Assembly (NCBI RefSeq): GCF_009856605.1
Contig: NZ_CP047242.1
Span: forward strand, 301,001-365,000
Direction of reading: 5' to 3'
Length of the DNA: 64,000 nt
Source: Trichormus variabilis 0441
GTDB taxonomy: Bacteria; Cyanobacteriota; Cyanobacteriia; Cyanobacteriales; Nostocaceae
The translations under genes and the position numbers were made by a program. The notes beneath the pieces are model-generated. The model searched no databases and was not told where the DNA came from. It saw only the letters and a program-made list of their open reading frames with translations. Positions within the stretch are counted from its first letter, which is position 1; each line of letters begins with the position of its first letter. This document shows, piece after piece, positions 53,948-62,489 of this stretch.

Positions 53948-55663
53948 ATGATTAGCATCTGTTCACAGACCAATAAAATCCAAGCGGTCAGAGTGCTGAT
54001 TGTGGAAGATGAATATATCTTGGCGATTAACTTACAAGAAAGTTTAGAGTCTTTAGGATATACAGTTGTAGATATTGCAGATTCCGCAGAGTTAGCCATA
54101 GATAAAGCGACAGAACTACAGCCAAACTTAATTTTGATGGATATCAGGCTACGAGGTGAAGAAGATGGTATCCATGCAGCCGCAAAAATCTGGCAGAATC
54201 TACAAATTCCCATCATATATGTGACAGGACATTCTGATAAAAGCACTGTCGAACGAGCAACACTCACATCCCCTTTTGGCTACATCCTCAAACCCATCAG
54301 AGAGAAAGAACTCTACGTCGCTATTCAAACAGCTCTCAACCGCTATGAACGTGAGCAATTTTTGAGTTCCGTGCTGCGATTTATGGGAGATGGTGTACTA
54401 GTGGTTGATTCTCAGCTGCACATCAAGTATATGAATCCAGTTGCAGAAGCACTTACCGGTTGGCAATTTGATGATGCACAAGACAGAAATTTAACCGAAG
54501 TTGTCCAGTTAATTGATGAACAAACTCTCAATTCTATTCAAAATCCTATCATCTCGGCTATTCAAAAACAAACAACGGTTTATTTAGGCGATGGCGTTTC
54601 GCCGACAGTCGGTCATCGCATTATGTTAATTACCAAAGATGGCACAATGATCCCAGTTGCTGATAGTGCTACACCCCTACGCAACAACAACGGTGACATT
54701 ACTGGCGCAGTCATGGTTTTTCGGGATGACACTCAACGCCGACTTACAGAAGAACGCAATCTCTCTGCTGAACGTAATCGACAACTGGAAATTCAAATGG
54801 CAGAAATGCAGCGCTTTAACCAGTTGAAAGAAGATTTTTTAGCATCTACCTCTAATGAAATGAGAACGCCATTATCAAATATCAAAATGGCCATTTCCAT
54901 GCTAGAGAATGTCATGAATCAGCAGGGTCTTTTGAAATCAGCTACTGCTTCTACTTCTGCATCCGTGTCTCGTTACCTGGGTATTTTACGTTATGAGTGC
55001 GAACGAGAGTTAACTTTGGTAGATGATTTAATTAATATGCGAATAATTGATACAGAAGGCTATCCTTTAGATATCACTTATATTCATCTCCAATCTTTGC
55101 TATCCGAGATTATTAACAGTTTTCAGGAAATTGCCCAAGCGCAAAAACAGATTTTACAAGTTAATATTTCTGATGATTTACCAGCTTTAGTTTCTGACAA
55201 AAGTATTCTCAGTCAAATCATCTCAGAACTCCTCATGAATGCTTGTAAATATACTCCTCCCGGTGAACGCATTACCGTAACTGTACATTTTGAACAGAAC
55301 CAAAAAAGCTTAATACCAGAAGATGCTCAATCTGGTTTATACAGAGCTTCTTCATCTCCTTATTTTCAAATTATAATTAACAACTCTGGAGTAGAAATTC
55401 CTTCAACAGAACAATCTCGTATTTTTGAGCCTTTCTACCGATTTACATACAATAAAACAATAGAAAAATTATCCGTGTTTGACCAATCTTACCAAATTCC
55501 TCAAAGTGATTATCAACGGACTAGCGGTACAGGTTTGGGACTATCACTAGTAAAAAAACTAGTACAGTGTATTCAAGGTACAGTTGAAGTTACGAGTGGT
55601 CATGGCTTAACTACTTTTATAGTTCAATTGCCATTGAGCTTATCAGCGAGTTATTCCGGATAA
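53948..55663 (+). CDS. REC-PAS-histidine-kinase-like protein lacking the phosphoacceptor His
   Basis: 571 residues: receiver about 12-130 with Asp65 (LILMDIRLRGEEDG) and Lys in GYILKPI; PAS about 140-265; coiled coil; HisKA-like region where the H-box reads STSNEMRTPLSNI, so Asn303 replaces the His; ATPase-like domain with NACKYT, FEPFYRF and GTGLGLSLVKKL, but the G1 box is NNSGVEIP instead of D-G-G. So it should be able to receive a phosphate on Asp65 yet not autophosphorylate. It lies two bases after the multi-PAS kinase, which is its obvious donor. Confidence 0.88.
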   Translation: MISICSQTNKIQAVRVLIVEDEYILAINLQESLESLGYTVVDIADSAELAIDKATELQPNLILMDIRLRGEEDGIHAAAKIWQNLQIPIIYVTGHSDKSTVERATLTSPFGYILKPIREKELYVAIQTALNRYEREQFLSSVLRFMGDGVLVVDSQLHIKYMNPVAEALTGWQFDDAQDRNLTEVVQLIDEQTLNSIQNPIISAIQKQTTVYLGDGVSPTVGHRIMLITKDGTMIPVADSATPLRNNNGDITGAVMVFRDDTQRRLTEERNLSAERNRQLEIQMAEMQRFNQLKEDFLASTSNEMRTPLSNIKMAISMLENVMNQQGLLKSATASTSASVSRYLGILRYECERELTLVDDLINMRIIDTEGYPLDITYIHLQSLLSEIINSFQEIAQAQKQILQVNISDDLPALVSDKSILSQIISELLMNACKYTPPGERITVTVHFEQNQKSLIPEDAQSGLYRASSSPYFQIIINNSGVEIPSTEQSRIFEPFYRFTYNKTIEKLSVFDQSYQIPQSDYQRTSGTGLGLSLVKKLVQCIQGTVEVTSGHGLTTFIVQLPLSLSASYSG

Positions 55664-55768
55664 GTAAACTATTTTTTACTATGATTTGCTCATGATCATG
55701 TTTTTTGAAAAACTGCTGAATATCTATAGGAAGCTAATGCACATCTAAATTTCATAACTACTAATAAG

Positions 55769-55789
55769 GACTGTTGACTGTCAACAGTC
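55769..55789. repeat. Perfect palindrome from STRR words
   Basis: GACTGTTGAC-T-GTCAACAGTC, 10-bp perfect arms around one base. The TTGAC words also form the palindrome at 57242-57261. Confidence 0.75.
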
Positions 55790-55952
55790 ATAGCTGAAAT
55801 TGATAAAAATCCTATTTCCCTGCTTGTATTGAGATATACATTTTTGATGCACTCAAAGTATTATTTATCTATCTATTGGTGGAATTGGAAATAAGGCTAT
55901 AAATACTAAATAAGTAAATATTCCGATCACCTGACGAAATTAAAATCTAAAT

Positions 55953-55986
55953 CTTCCCATTGCTACAATGCAAGGGGAGATTTTTT
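55953..55986 (+). terminator. Terminator hairpin 1
   Basis: TTCCCATTGC-TACAAT-GCAAGGGGA with one mismatch, followed by ATTTTTTATG. Orientation fits the kinase gene upstream. Confidence 0.65.
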
Positions 55987-56077
55987 ATGATTAAAATCTC
56001 GTGCAGAAATACACAAATTAGAATTATCTATCTTTAGGAGGAATTAAATTAAAGCAAATAAATACTAAATAACTAAT

Positions 56078-56101
56078 AGCCCGATTGCCCAACCGGGCTT
56101 T
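56078..56101 (+). terminator. Hairpin 2
   Basis: AGCCCG ... CGGGCT followed by TTTAG; 6-bp GC stem, ten-base loop. Confidence 0.5.
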
Positions 56102-56112
56102 AGCTCCATACT

Positions 56113-56140
56113 CCCCCCATGTTTTACCTGGCAAGGGGGG
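56113..56140. terminator. Hairpin 3 (C6/G6 stem)
   Basis: CCCCCC ... GGGGGG with 16-base interior, 79 bp before the stop of the convergent DUF6671-type gene. Works in either orientation; no long T-run. Confidence 0.45.
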
Positions 56141-56218
56141 ATTTATTACACAAAATTCAACCTATTCTCGTTAAACTTTGAATTACCAGTTACCTTGGAT
56201 TTAGCATAGCCCAACTGA

Positions 56219-57082
56219 TTATGGATTACAGTAAACACATTGAGATGGATCTGCAAATTCTATGCCATTAGGAAATAGTTTATCTTGTCTAAAACCACAT
56301 TTTTTACACTGATAAATTGCTCTTAGTGTTAGGGTTGTTGGAGTATGACAAAGCTCACAAGGTAATCCCTTAATTCTTTCAGTAGTTTCAAATCCAGGGG
56401 TATGACATTGGGGACAGCAACTGCTTATTTTTTGAAGTAAATTATGAGTCGCTTTTTCAATGTTTTTCATGCGAGTAGGATTGTAAATGGCCCGCATATC
56501 CGTCTCAAGATTTATTTTACTATTGGGTGACTTTTCCAGACCAAAATTGATTGCTTCGATCAACGCTGTTTCTTGTGTAATCCCTTTAATAATCTCATGA
56601 CATTTCTTTTCTGAGTTTTCAAACCAAACAACTAAACCATGTTCTGGAAAACCAACTTTCTTAGCGAAAGTATATGCCTCATCTAAACTCTCTACAGCTT
56701 GGTGGTTAAAGTTTGTATATGTAGAAAACTCTTCACCAATAATTTCTATATCATTGATTTTATCTAACAAAATAATTATTTCTCTATTAGAGTAAATGTA
56801 GGGTACTAATGGATGGGGGGCAAAACTACCTTCGCTAGCGATCGCTAAATTTTCTCCAGTCAATTCTAAGACTTTCTCTGCTTTTAATCTCGCTGCGGCA
56901 ATTTGGGTTCCTGGGCGTTTAACTTCTCTGGTGAATGTGCCAAAAATATCTGTATTAAAATCCGGTGGTACTATCACCTTAATACCTAACTCTTGTTCTA
57001 ATAATGGTGCAATTACCTTTTCCTTTTGGTGCATTGTCGCCAACACAGCCAGGCGATTTCTAAATAATTGCTGGTAGTTCAT
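56219..57082 (-). CDS. DUF6671-type protein with two zinc ribbons
   Basis: 287 residues, soluble. N-terminal part about 1-200 (MHQKEKVIAPLLEQELGIKV, VPPDFNTDIFGTFTREVKRP, ENLAIASEGSFAPHPLVPYI) of unknown fold; C-terminal part with four CxxC pairs (CPQC, CELC, CKKC, CVYC), i.e. two zinc ribbons. I recall the family DUF6671, common in cyanobacteria and proteobacteria, with no assigned role. EGSFAPHP recalls nucleotide-phosphatase-like motifs, but I would not assign a reaction. Confidence 0.78.
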   Translation of the reverse strand: MNYQQLFRNRLAVLATMHQKEKVIAPLLEQELGIKVIVPPDFNTDIFGTFTREVKRPGTQIAAARLKAEKVLELTGENLAIASEGSFAPHPLVPYIYSNREIIILLDKINDIEIIGEEFSTYTNFNHQAVESLDEAYTFAKKVGFPEHGLVVWFENSEKKCHEIIKGITQETALIEAINFGLEKSPNSKINLETDMRAIYNPTRMKNIEKATHNLLQKISSCCPQCHTPGFETTERIKGLPCELCHTPTTLTLRAIYQCKKCGFRQDKLFPNGIEFADPSQCVYCNP

Positions 57083-57210
57083 TTAGTTAATTCTATAACA
57101 GTTTATTATTCTAAATTTATACAATAAATTTGCTTATTTGGATTGCTTGATAATTTATAAAATTGTCTTCCCTATAAGATGCTACGCCAACGAACCGAAG
57201 TCAGATATAG

Positions 57211-57240
57211 CAAAAACTATGCTAATTAGCATAGTTTTTG
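57211..57240. repeat. Perfect 30-bp palindrome
   Basis: Arms CAAAAACTATGCTAA and TTAGCATAGTTTTTG abut with no spacer. It lies 128 bp upstream of the DUF6671-type gene and one base from a second perfect palindrome. Confidence 0.85.
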
Positions 57241-57241
57241 T

Positions 57242-57261
57242 GTTGACAGTTAACTGTCAAC
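57242..57261. repeat. Perfect 20-bp palindrome
   Basis: GTTGACAGTTAACTGTCAAC, fully self-complementary. Confidence 0.85.
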
Positions 57262-57509
57262 GAACCTCATGAGGATTGTGCAGTTTAGAGATGTAATTAA
57301 CACCCAGCCTGTGTGACTACGGCTATATGGTAGAGGAATGATAATACATTTGTATTGTCTGACTGACGGCAAAAATGACACAAATCTTTGATGAGAGTGC
57401 TTGCTTCTTAATGGTCGTCTATGGTAGGTTTTTTATCACTTAATACTATAAGCCTATCGATTTACCGTAGTTTATGGCAATGCTATTGAGGAAATTACCG
57501 TAACCCTAA

Positions 57510-57704
57510 GTGCTGGAGATAAAAGAGAGTGATGGCTTTTGGCAAAAGCTAGATCAGCTAGTAACTACCAGTAATCTCATCATTGATCGCCCACAAGGTA
57601 CCATTCACCCACATTATCCAATCTCGATTTATCCCTTTGACTATGGATATTTAGAGGGTACTAAAGCCGGAGAGGAAGATCGTGTTGATGTCTGTGAACA
57701 GTGA
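57510..57704 (+). pseudogene. Truncated inorganic pyrophosphatase
   Basis: A GTG-started frame of 64 codons: FWQKLDQLV, IIDRPQGTIHPHYP, YPFDYGYLEGTKAG, EEDRVDVCEQ-stop. This is the N-terminal half of a short (about 120-residue) inorganic pyrophosphatase of the kind with IDRPKG.HPRYP..IYP.DYGYL. Homology ends at the conserved D-V-W position, where the sequence becomes DVCEQ and stops; the remaining half is not found downstream. So it is a remnant cut by deletion or recombination just before the SDR gene. Confidence 0.65.
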
Positions 57705-57771
57705 ACAACTCAAAACACTAATAACTGTAGAACCCAGTTCCCAATCCCTTATTTTTCGGAGTGCAATTTCC

Positions 57772-58572
57772 ATGAGTTTAGAACTAAACCTAACAGGTAA
57801 AACAGCGATCGTTACAGGCGGAAGTGCTGGGATTGGGTTAGCCGTTGCCAAAGCACTTTATAGTGAGGGTGTAAATGTAGCGATCGCCTCTCGTAGCCAA
57901 GAACGGTTAGAAAATGCCGTTAGTGCGATCCAATCCTTACCCACACCTGGAGCAAAAGTCATTGCTATCAGTGCTGACTTGACTCAAGCCGAAAGTGTTG
58001 ATCGAGTCGTATCAAGCACACTGGCACAGTTTGGTCAGATTGATATCTTGATTAATAACGCTGGTTCAGCCCGTGCTGGATCATTCCTTGACTCCACCGA
58101 TGATTTATTTTTGGATGCTTGGAATTTAAAATTATTGGGTTACATTCGCTTTGTCAGAGCCGTTGTACCCCATCTCAGAAGCCAGGGTGATGGCCGGATT
58201 GTGAATATAATCGGCGGTGCAGGGCGCACGCCTCGTCCTAACTTCCTCGCTGGTGGGACATCAAATGCAGCTTTGCTCAATTTCACCAAAGGCATTTCTA
58301 AAGAATTAGCCGAGTACAACATTCGTATTAATGCCATCTCACCCGGTGCTACAGCTACCGAGCGTGCTGAGACTTTAGCCAGACAAAACGCCCAAGCGCG
58401 GGGGATTACTGTAGAGCAAGCAAAAGCAGAAAGTCTCCAAAGTATTCCTTTAAAAAGAATCGCCCAACCAGACGAAATTGCCGCGTTGGCGCTATTTTTG
58501 GTGTCTGATCTCGCCGCATCCATTACCGGAACCGAGATCATTGTTGATGGCGGTTCTACCCCTGGGGTGTGA
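57772..58572 (+). CDS. SDR-family oxidoreductase
   Basis: 266 residues from ATG 57772, chosen because GGAG stands nine bases before it; an in-frame ATG at 57682 would add 30 residues overlapping the pyrophosphatase remnant. Classical SDR: TGGSAGIGLAVA (NAD(P) loop), NNAGSARAG, active-site Asn/Ser region NIIGGAGRTPRPNF in which the usual Tyr-x3-Lys is not intact (FLAGGTSNAALLNFTK: Tyr replaced), IVDGGSTPG. First gene of the same-strand cluster to 63209. Loss of Tyr is noted in the findings. Confidence 0.87.
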   Translation: MSLELNLTGKTAIVTGGSAGIGLAVAKALYSEGVNVAIASRSQERLENAVSAIQSLPTPGAKVIAISADLTQAESVDRVVSSTLAQFGQIDILINNAGSARAGSFLDSTDDLFLDAWNLKLLGYIRFVRAVVPHLRSQGDGRIVNIIGGAGRTPRPNFLAGGTSNAALLNFTKGISKELAEYNIRINAISPGATATERAETLARQNAQARGITVEQAKAESLQSIPLKRIAQPDEIAALALFLVSDLAASITGTEIIVDGGSTPGV

Positions 58573-58617
58573 AATAAAGCAGAGGGGGCAGAGGGAGCAG
58601 GGGAGCAAAGAAGAATA

Positions 58618-58670
58618 ACTATTGACTATTGACTATTGACCAATGACCAATGACCAATGACCAATTACTA
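58618..58670. repeat. STRR tract between SDR and TauD genes
   Basis: TTGACTATTGACTATTGACC, then three to four ATGACCA units. Just before the ribosome site of the next gene. Confidence 0.88.
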
Positions 58671-58697
58671 GTAAAAACTTTTTGGAGAACATAACAT

Positions 58698-59615
58698 ATG
58701 GGTTCACAATACTTTGATATCAAACCAATTGCTGGACGTATCGGTGCGAAGATTATTGGTGTTGACTTGAGTACTAACCTCAGCGATGAAATTATCAGCG
58801 ATATCCGCAAAGCTTTAGTTAAACACAAAGTCATTTTCTTCCGTGGTCAAAATATCGATGCTAATCAACAAGTAGCCTTTGCGCGTCGGTTTGGGGAAGT
58901 GACTACAGCACATCCTACTGTCCCTTCACTACCAGATAATCCAGAAGTGCTGGATTTAAACTACGGCAAAACCGTAGCGCGGGCGAATAACTGGCATACG
59001 GATGTCACCTTCGTAGACAGTCCACCGCTTGGTTCTGTATTGCGGGCGCTGGTGATTCCCCCATCTGGTGGTGATACCATTTGGGCAAACTCTGTGACTG
59101 CATACGAAGATTTACCAACTCATCTACGTAATCTTGCTGATCAACTCTGGGCAGTACACAGCAACGCCTACGACTATGCCGCAGCAACAGTTGATCTGCC
59201 AGAAGAAGTAAGAGCTTATCGGGCTGTCTTCACTTCAACAGTGTATGAAACTTTACACCCAGTTGTCCGCGTCCATCCTGAATCAGGGGAACGTGGGTTA
59301 TTTATTGGTGGTTTCGTGCGCCGCATTCGTGGTTTATCACAAAATGAATCCGACGAAATCGTGAAATTGCTGCAAGCTTACGTCACCCGTCCAGAAAATA
59401 CCGTGCGGTGGCGTTGGCAAGTCGGTGATGTCGCATTTTGGGATAACCGCGCTACTCAACATTATGCGATCGCAGATTACGGCAATCAACCACGTCACGT
59501 CCAACGTGTGACCATTGTCGGCGATATCCCCGTCGGTATCGATGGTAGGCAGAGTGAAGCCATCAAGGGCGATTCATCTGCATACAACCGCCGCGAACCA
59601 GCTTTAGTTTCCTAG
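58698..59615 (+). CDS. TauD/TfdA-family Fe(II)/2-oxoglutarate dioxygenase
   Basis: 305 residues. Iron ligands His100 and Asp102 (NNWHTDVTF) and His255 (NRATQHYA), 2-oxoglutarate Arg270 (PRHVQR). IGVDLS, VIFFRGQ and GDVAFWDNRATQH are usual TauD/AtsK blocks. The family releases sulfite from taurine or alkyl sulfates (or oxidises other substrates) with 2-oxoglutarate and O2. TTTTTGGAGA before the ATG is a good ribosome site. Substrate not decidable; the following flavin monooxygenase suggests a sulfur-scavenging role. Confidence 0.9.
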   Translation: MGSQYFDIKPIAGRIGAKIIGVDLSTNLSDEIISDIRKALVKHKVIFFRGQNIDANQQVAFARRFGEVTTAHPTVPSLPDNPEVLDLNYGKTVARANNWHTDVTFVDSPPLGSVLRALVIPPSGGDTIWANSVTAYEDLPTHLRNLADQLWAVHSNAYDYAAATVDLPEEVRAYRAVFTSTVYETLHPVVRVHPESGERGLFIGGFVRRIRGLSQNESDEIVKLLQAYVTRPENTVRWRWQVGDVAFWDNRATQHYAIADYGNQPRHVQRVTIVGDIPVGIDGRQSEAIKGDSSAYNRREPALVS

Positions 59616-59825
59616 TACAGAATTTCGCAAGTTCGTAACGAAATCCTGCATACATCTGTGCTTTCCTTCTCTGCGAGACGCTGCGCGAACGCGTACCTCT
59701 GCGTTTAAAAACCCTACCCTTTTAGGCAACCTTGTACTTAGAAAGGAGTGAATACAGGGAGAAAAGCAGAAATTTTTCTCTAATTTTCTCCCCATCTCCT
59801 CATCCCCCTCATCTCCTCATCAAAT

Positions 59826-61199
59826 ATGACTAAGAAAAAACAAATTAAACTCGGTGCATTCTTACCAGGTTCCGGTCATCACGTAGCAGCTTGGCGACAC
59901 CCCGAATCCCAAGCAGATGGGGGGTTAAATTTCCAGCATTACAAACGGCTGGCGCAGACTGCTGAACGAGGCAAATTTGATATGGTATTCCTCGCCGATG
60001 GTCTAGCCGTCTGGGATCGTGGACAGGGGAAAGAAGCCTTTAGTCGGTCGGGACAATTTAGTGTCCACTTTGAACCCTTAACTTTATTATCAGCCCTATC
60101 CGTAGTTACGGAAAATATTGGCTTAGTAGCCACTGCATCCACCACCTACGAAGAACCCTTTCACATCGCCCGTAAGTTCGCTTCATTAGATTATTTAAGT
60201 GGTGGTCGTGCGGGGTGGAACGTTGTCACCTCCTCTGCTGAAGCCGCAGCCCAAAATTTCAGCAAAGAAGAACATCTAGAACACGCCATTCGCTACGAAC
60301 GAGCCATAGAGTTTTTACAAGTAACCAGCAAGCTTTGGGATAGCTGGGAAGATGACGCTTTTATCCTCGATAAAGAATCGGGGATTTATTTTGAGCATGA
60401 CAAGCTGCACATTCCCAACCACAAAGGCAAACATTTCTCAGTGCGTGGCCCTTTAAATGTAGCTCGTCCCATCCAAGGCTATCCGGTGATTGTGCAAGCT
60501 GGCTCATCGTTACCTGGAAAGGAATTAGCAGCGCAAACAGCCGAGGCAATTTTCACCGCCCAGCAAACTTTGGCAGAAGCTCAAGCATTTTATTCTGATG
60601 TCAAGGGGAAACTGGCAAAATACGGACGTTCACCAGACCACCTGAAAATTATGCCTGGGGTCTTCCCTGTGATTGGTAGAACTGAGGAAGAAGCGAAGGA
60701 GAAATACCAAGTTCTGCAAGATTTGATTCATCCTTCCGTTGGCTTAGGATTGCTCTCTGGCTTGGTTGGTGGACATGACTTGTCACAATATCCTTTAGAC
60801 GGGCCATTGCCAGATTTACCAGATACCAACGCTGGTAAGAGCCGCTTGCAGTTAATTACTGACTTGGCGCGCAGAGAAAATTTAACCATCCGTCAACTAT
60901 ATTTATGGATTGCTGGCGCAAGGGGACACCGCACCATCTTAGGTACACCAGAGCAAATTGCTGACCAGTTAGAAGACTGGTTTGGCAACGATGCAGCCGA
61001 CGGATTTAATATTATGCCGCCTTGGCTTCCTGGTGGTTTGGATGAGTTTGTCGATTTGGTAGTCCCTGAATTGCAACGCCGGGGCTTGTTCCGCACCGAG
61101 TATGAAGGACGGACTCTGCGGGAGAATTTGGGTTTACCACGTCCGGTTAACCAGTTTACCCAAGTTGCGTCTCCTGAATTAGCAGGTGCTAGTAAGTAG
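59826..61199 (+). CDS. NtaA/SnaA/DszA-family FMNH2-dependent monooxygenase
   Basis: 457 residues, bacterial luciferase-like TIM barrel. LGAFLPGSGHHVAAWRHPES, GKFDMVFLADGLAVW, FEPLTLLSALSVVTENIGLV, ATASTTYEEPFHIARKFASL, SGGRAGWNVVTS and GTPEQIADQLEDWF are diagnostic for the nitrilotriacetate/dibenzothiophene-sulfone monooxygenase group. It needs reduced FMN from a reductase not encoded here. It probably cleaves C-S or C-N bonds. Third gene of the cluster. Confidence 0.9.
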   Translation: MTKKKQIKLGAFLPGSGHHVAAWRHPESQADGGLNFQHYKRLAQTAERGKFDMVFLADGLAVWDRGQGKEAFSRSGQFSVHFEPLTLLSALSVVTENIGLVATASTTYEEPFHIARKFASLDYLSGGRAGWNVVTSSAEAAAQNFSKEEHLEHAIRYERAIEFLQVTSKLWDSWEDDAFILDKESGIYFEHDKLHIPNHKGKHFSVRGPLNVARPIQGYPVIVQAGSSLPGKELAAQTAEAIFTAQQTLAEAQAFYSDVKGKLAKYGRSPDHLKIMPGVFPVIGRTEEEAKEKYQVLQDLIHPSVGLGLLSGLVGGHDLSQYPLDGPLPDLPDTNAGKSRLQLITDLARRENLTIRQLYLWIAGARGHRTILGTPEQIADQLEDWFGNDAADGFNIMPPWLPGGLDEFVDLVVPELQRRGLFRTEYEGRTLRENLGLPRPVNQFTQVASPELAGASK

Positions 61200-61398
61200 T
61201 TTTACCAGGAAAGGCAGAGGGCAGGAGGCAGCTATGTATGTTTTCTGCCCTTTCCTCACGACTTAAAGGAGTAAGGGTATAAAGAACCGGACATATCTTT
61301 GATTTGGAAGCTTCCAATTATCCCAAACTTGCACAATGGTATGATGAATTTTCTCGGCTATCATCCTTGCAAGCAACAAAGCCAGACTCTTAAAAATA

Positions 61399-62349
61399 AT
61401 GCTGACGGTTCTTCTGTCCTCCTTTTTTTTGACGATTCATAATGTCACTGTGCGAGTTTTGTTTTCCGAACATCTCGTACTTGGTGTATTTGTCTTAGGT
61501 GGATATGTGAAACCGGATTTGCCAAATTCTTTTTTGCTGATGTTTATGCGAATGTTGCTGGTAGTTCCACTCATGGCAACTCTAGCATTGAAGTTATATC
61601 CATCGGCGGGGAAAGAAATTCAAGACTTATTCAGGCGGGAACGTTTCGATGTTCTCATCCAAGCTGTGGGCTGTGGAATACTAATGTTTGTGTATATTGC
61701 TGCACTTTACGTTGCTATTGGCTTAATTCCCACAGGTATCGCCCTGACTTTGTTCTTTACCTATCCAGTATTTACAGCACTGCTGGCTTGGAAGTTTTTT
61801 GGCGATCGCCCCACACTCTTTCGATGGCTAGTTATGAGTATGATCCTCATAGGCGGTGTGTTGACAATACCCCAATCTTCTACCAGTTATAGCAGTAATA
61901 CAGTGGCGATCGGCATTTTCGCTAGTCTCAGCGCTGGTGTGATTTATGCCTTTTATAACATCATCGCCCAAAAATGTCTGGAAAAATTCCATCCTGTTCC
62001 TTTCACTTGGATCAGTTTTACCTCTACTCTGTTGCTTTCTGGTGTGAACTTACTAATTTTCTCCCCTTCCAGTTCTCAACTTGATTGGACACCTCTGTGG
62101 ATTGGCAGTATTTTTTCTGGTGTGATTAGTTTTATTGGACACATATTAAATAACTTAGGGATTCGCATGATTGGCGCAACTAAAGCGTCTATCGTCGGCT
62201 CTAGTAGTCCAGCTTTGACAGCCTTAGTCGCCTGGATAACGATTAACGAAAGTTTAAACCTGATTCAAAGTTTGGGAATTGCTGTTGTGACTTTAGGAAT
62301 TGCATTGCTCAGTGCAGAAGGCTTTTTTCATCAGCGTAGCCCATCATAG
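61399..62349 (+). CDS. EamA/DMT-family transporter
   Basis: 316 residues, ten predicted membrane helices, two EamA repeats (FLLMFMRMLLVVPLMATLAL; GVIYAFYNIIAQKCLEKFHP). Inner-membrane metabolite exporter or importer; substrate unknown. It follows the monooxygenase gene by 200 bp on the same strand, with a small repeat-like C-rich piece between. Could move the cluster's substrate or product. Confidence 0.87.
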   Translation: MLTVLLSSFFLTIHNVTVRVLFSEHLVLGVFVLGGYVKPDLPNSFLLMFMRMLLVVPLMATLALKLYPSAGKEIQDLFRRERFDVLIQAVGCGILMFVYIAALYVAIGLIPTGIALTLFFTYPVFTALLAWKFFGDRPTLFRWLVMSMILIGGVLTIPQSSTSYSSNTVAIGIFASLSAGVIYAFYNIIAQKCLEKFHPVPFTWISFTSTLLLSGVNLLIFSPSSSQLDWTPLWIGSIFSGVISFIGHILNNLGIRMIGATKASIVGSSSPALTALVAWITINESLNLIQSLGIAVVTLGIALLSAEGFFHQRSPS

Positions 62350-62489
62350 TTCTAATTCCATTTTTCTCTCACTCTCTGCGCCTCTGCGCCACCCTGCGGG
62401 AAGCCGCAAAGCGTCTACTGCGTGAAAAAATCATACATAATCAACAGCGCTCATAATTTAACTCTTGCTCCCACTACCCACTACTAAAA

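Larger units (their letters stand above)
55664..56218. other. Hairpin-rich spacer between convergent genes
   Basis: 555 bp: palindrome (55769-55789) and three successive hairpins (55953-55986, 56078-56101, 56113-56140). No gene seen. Confidence 0.55.
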
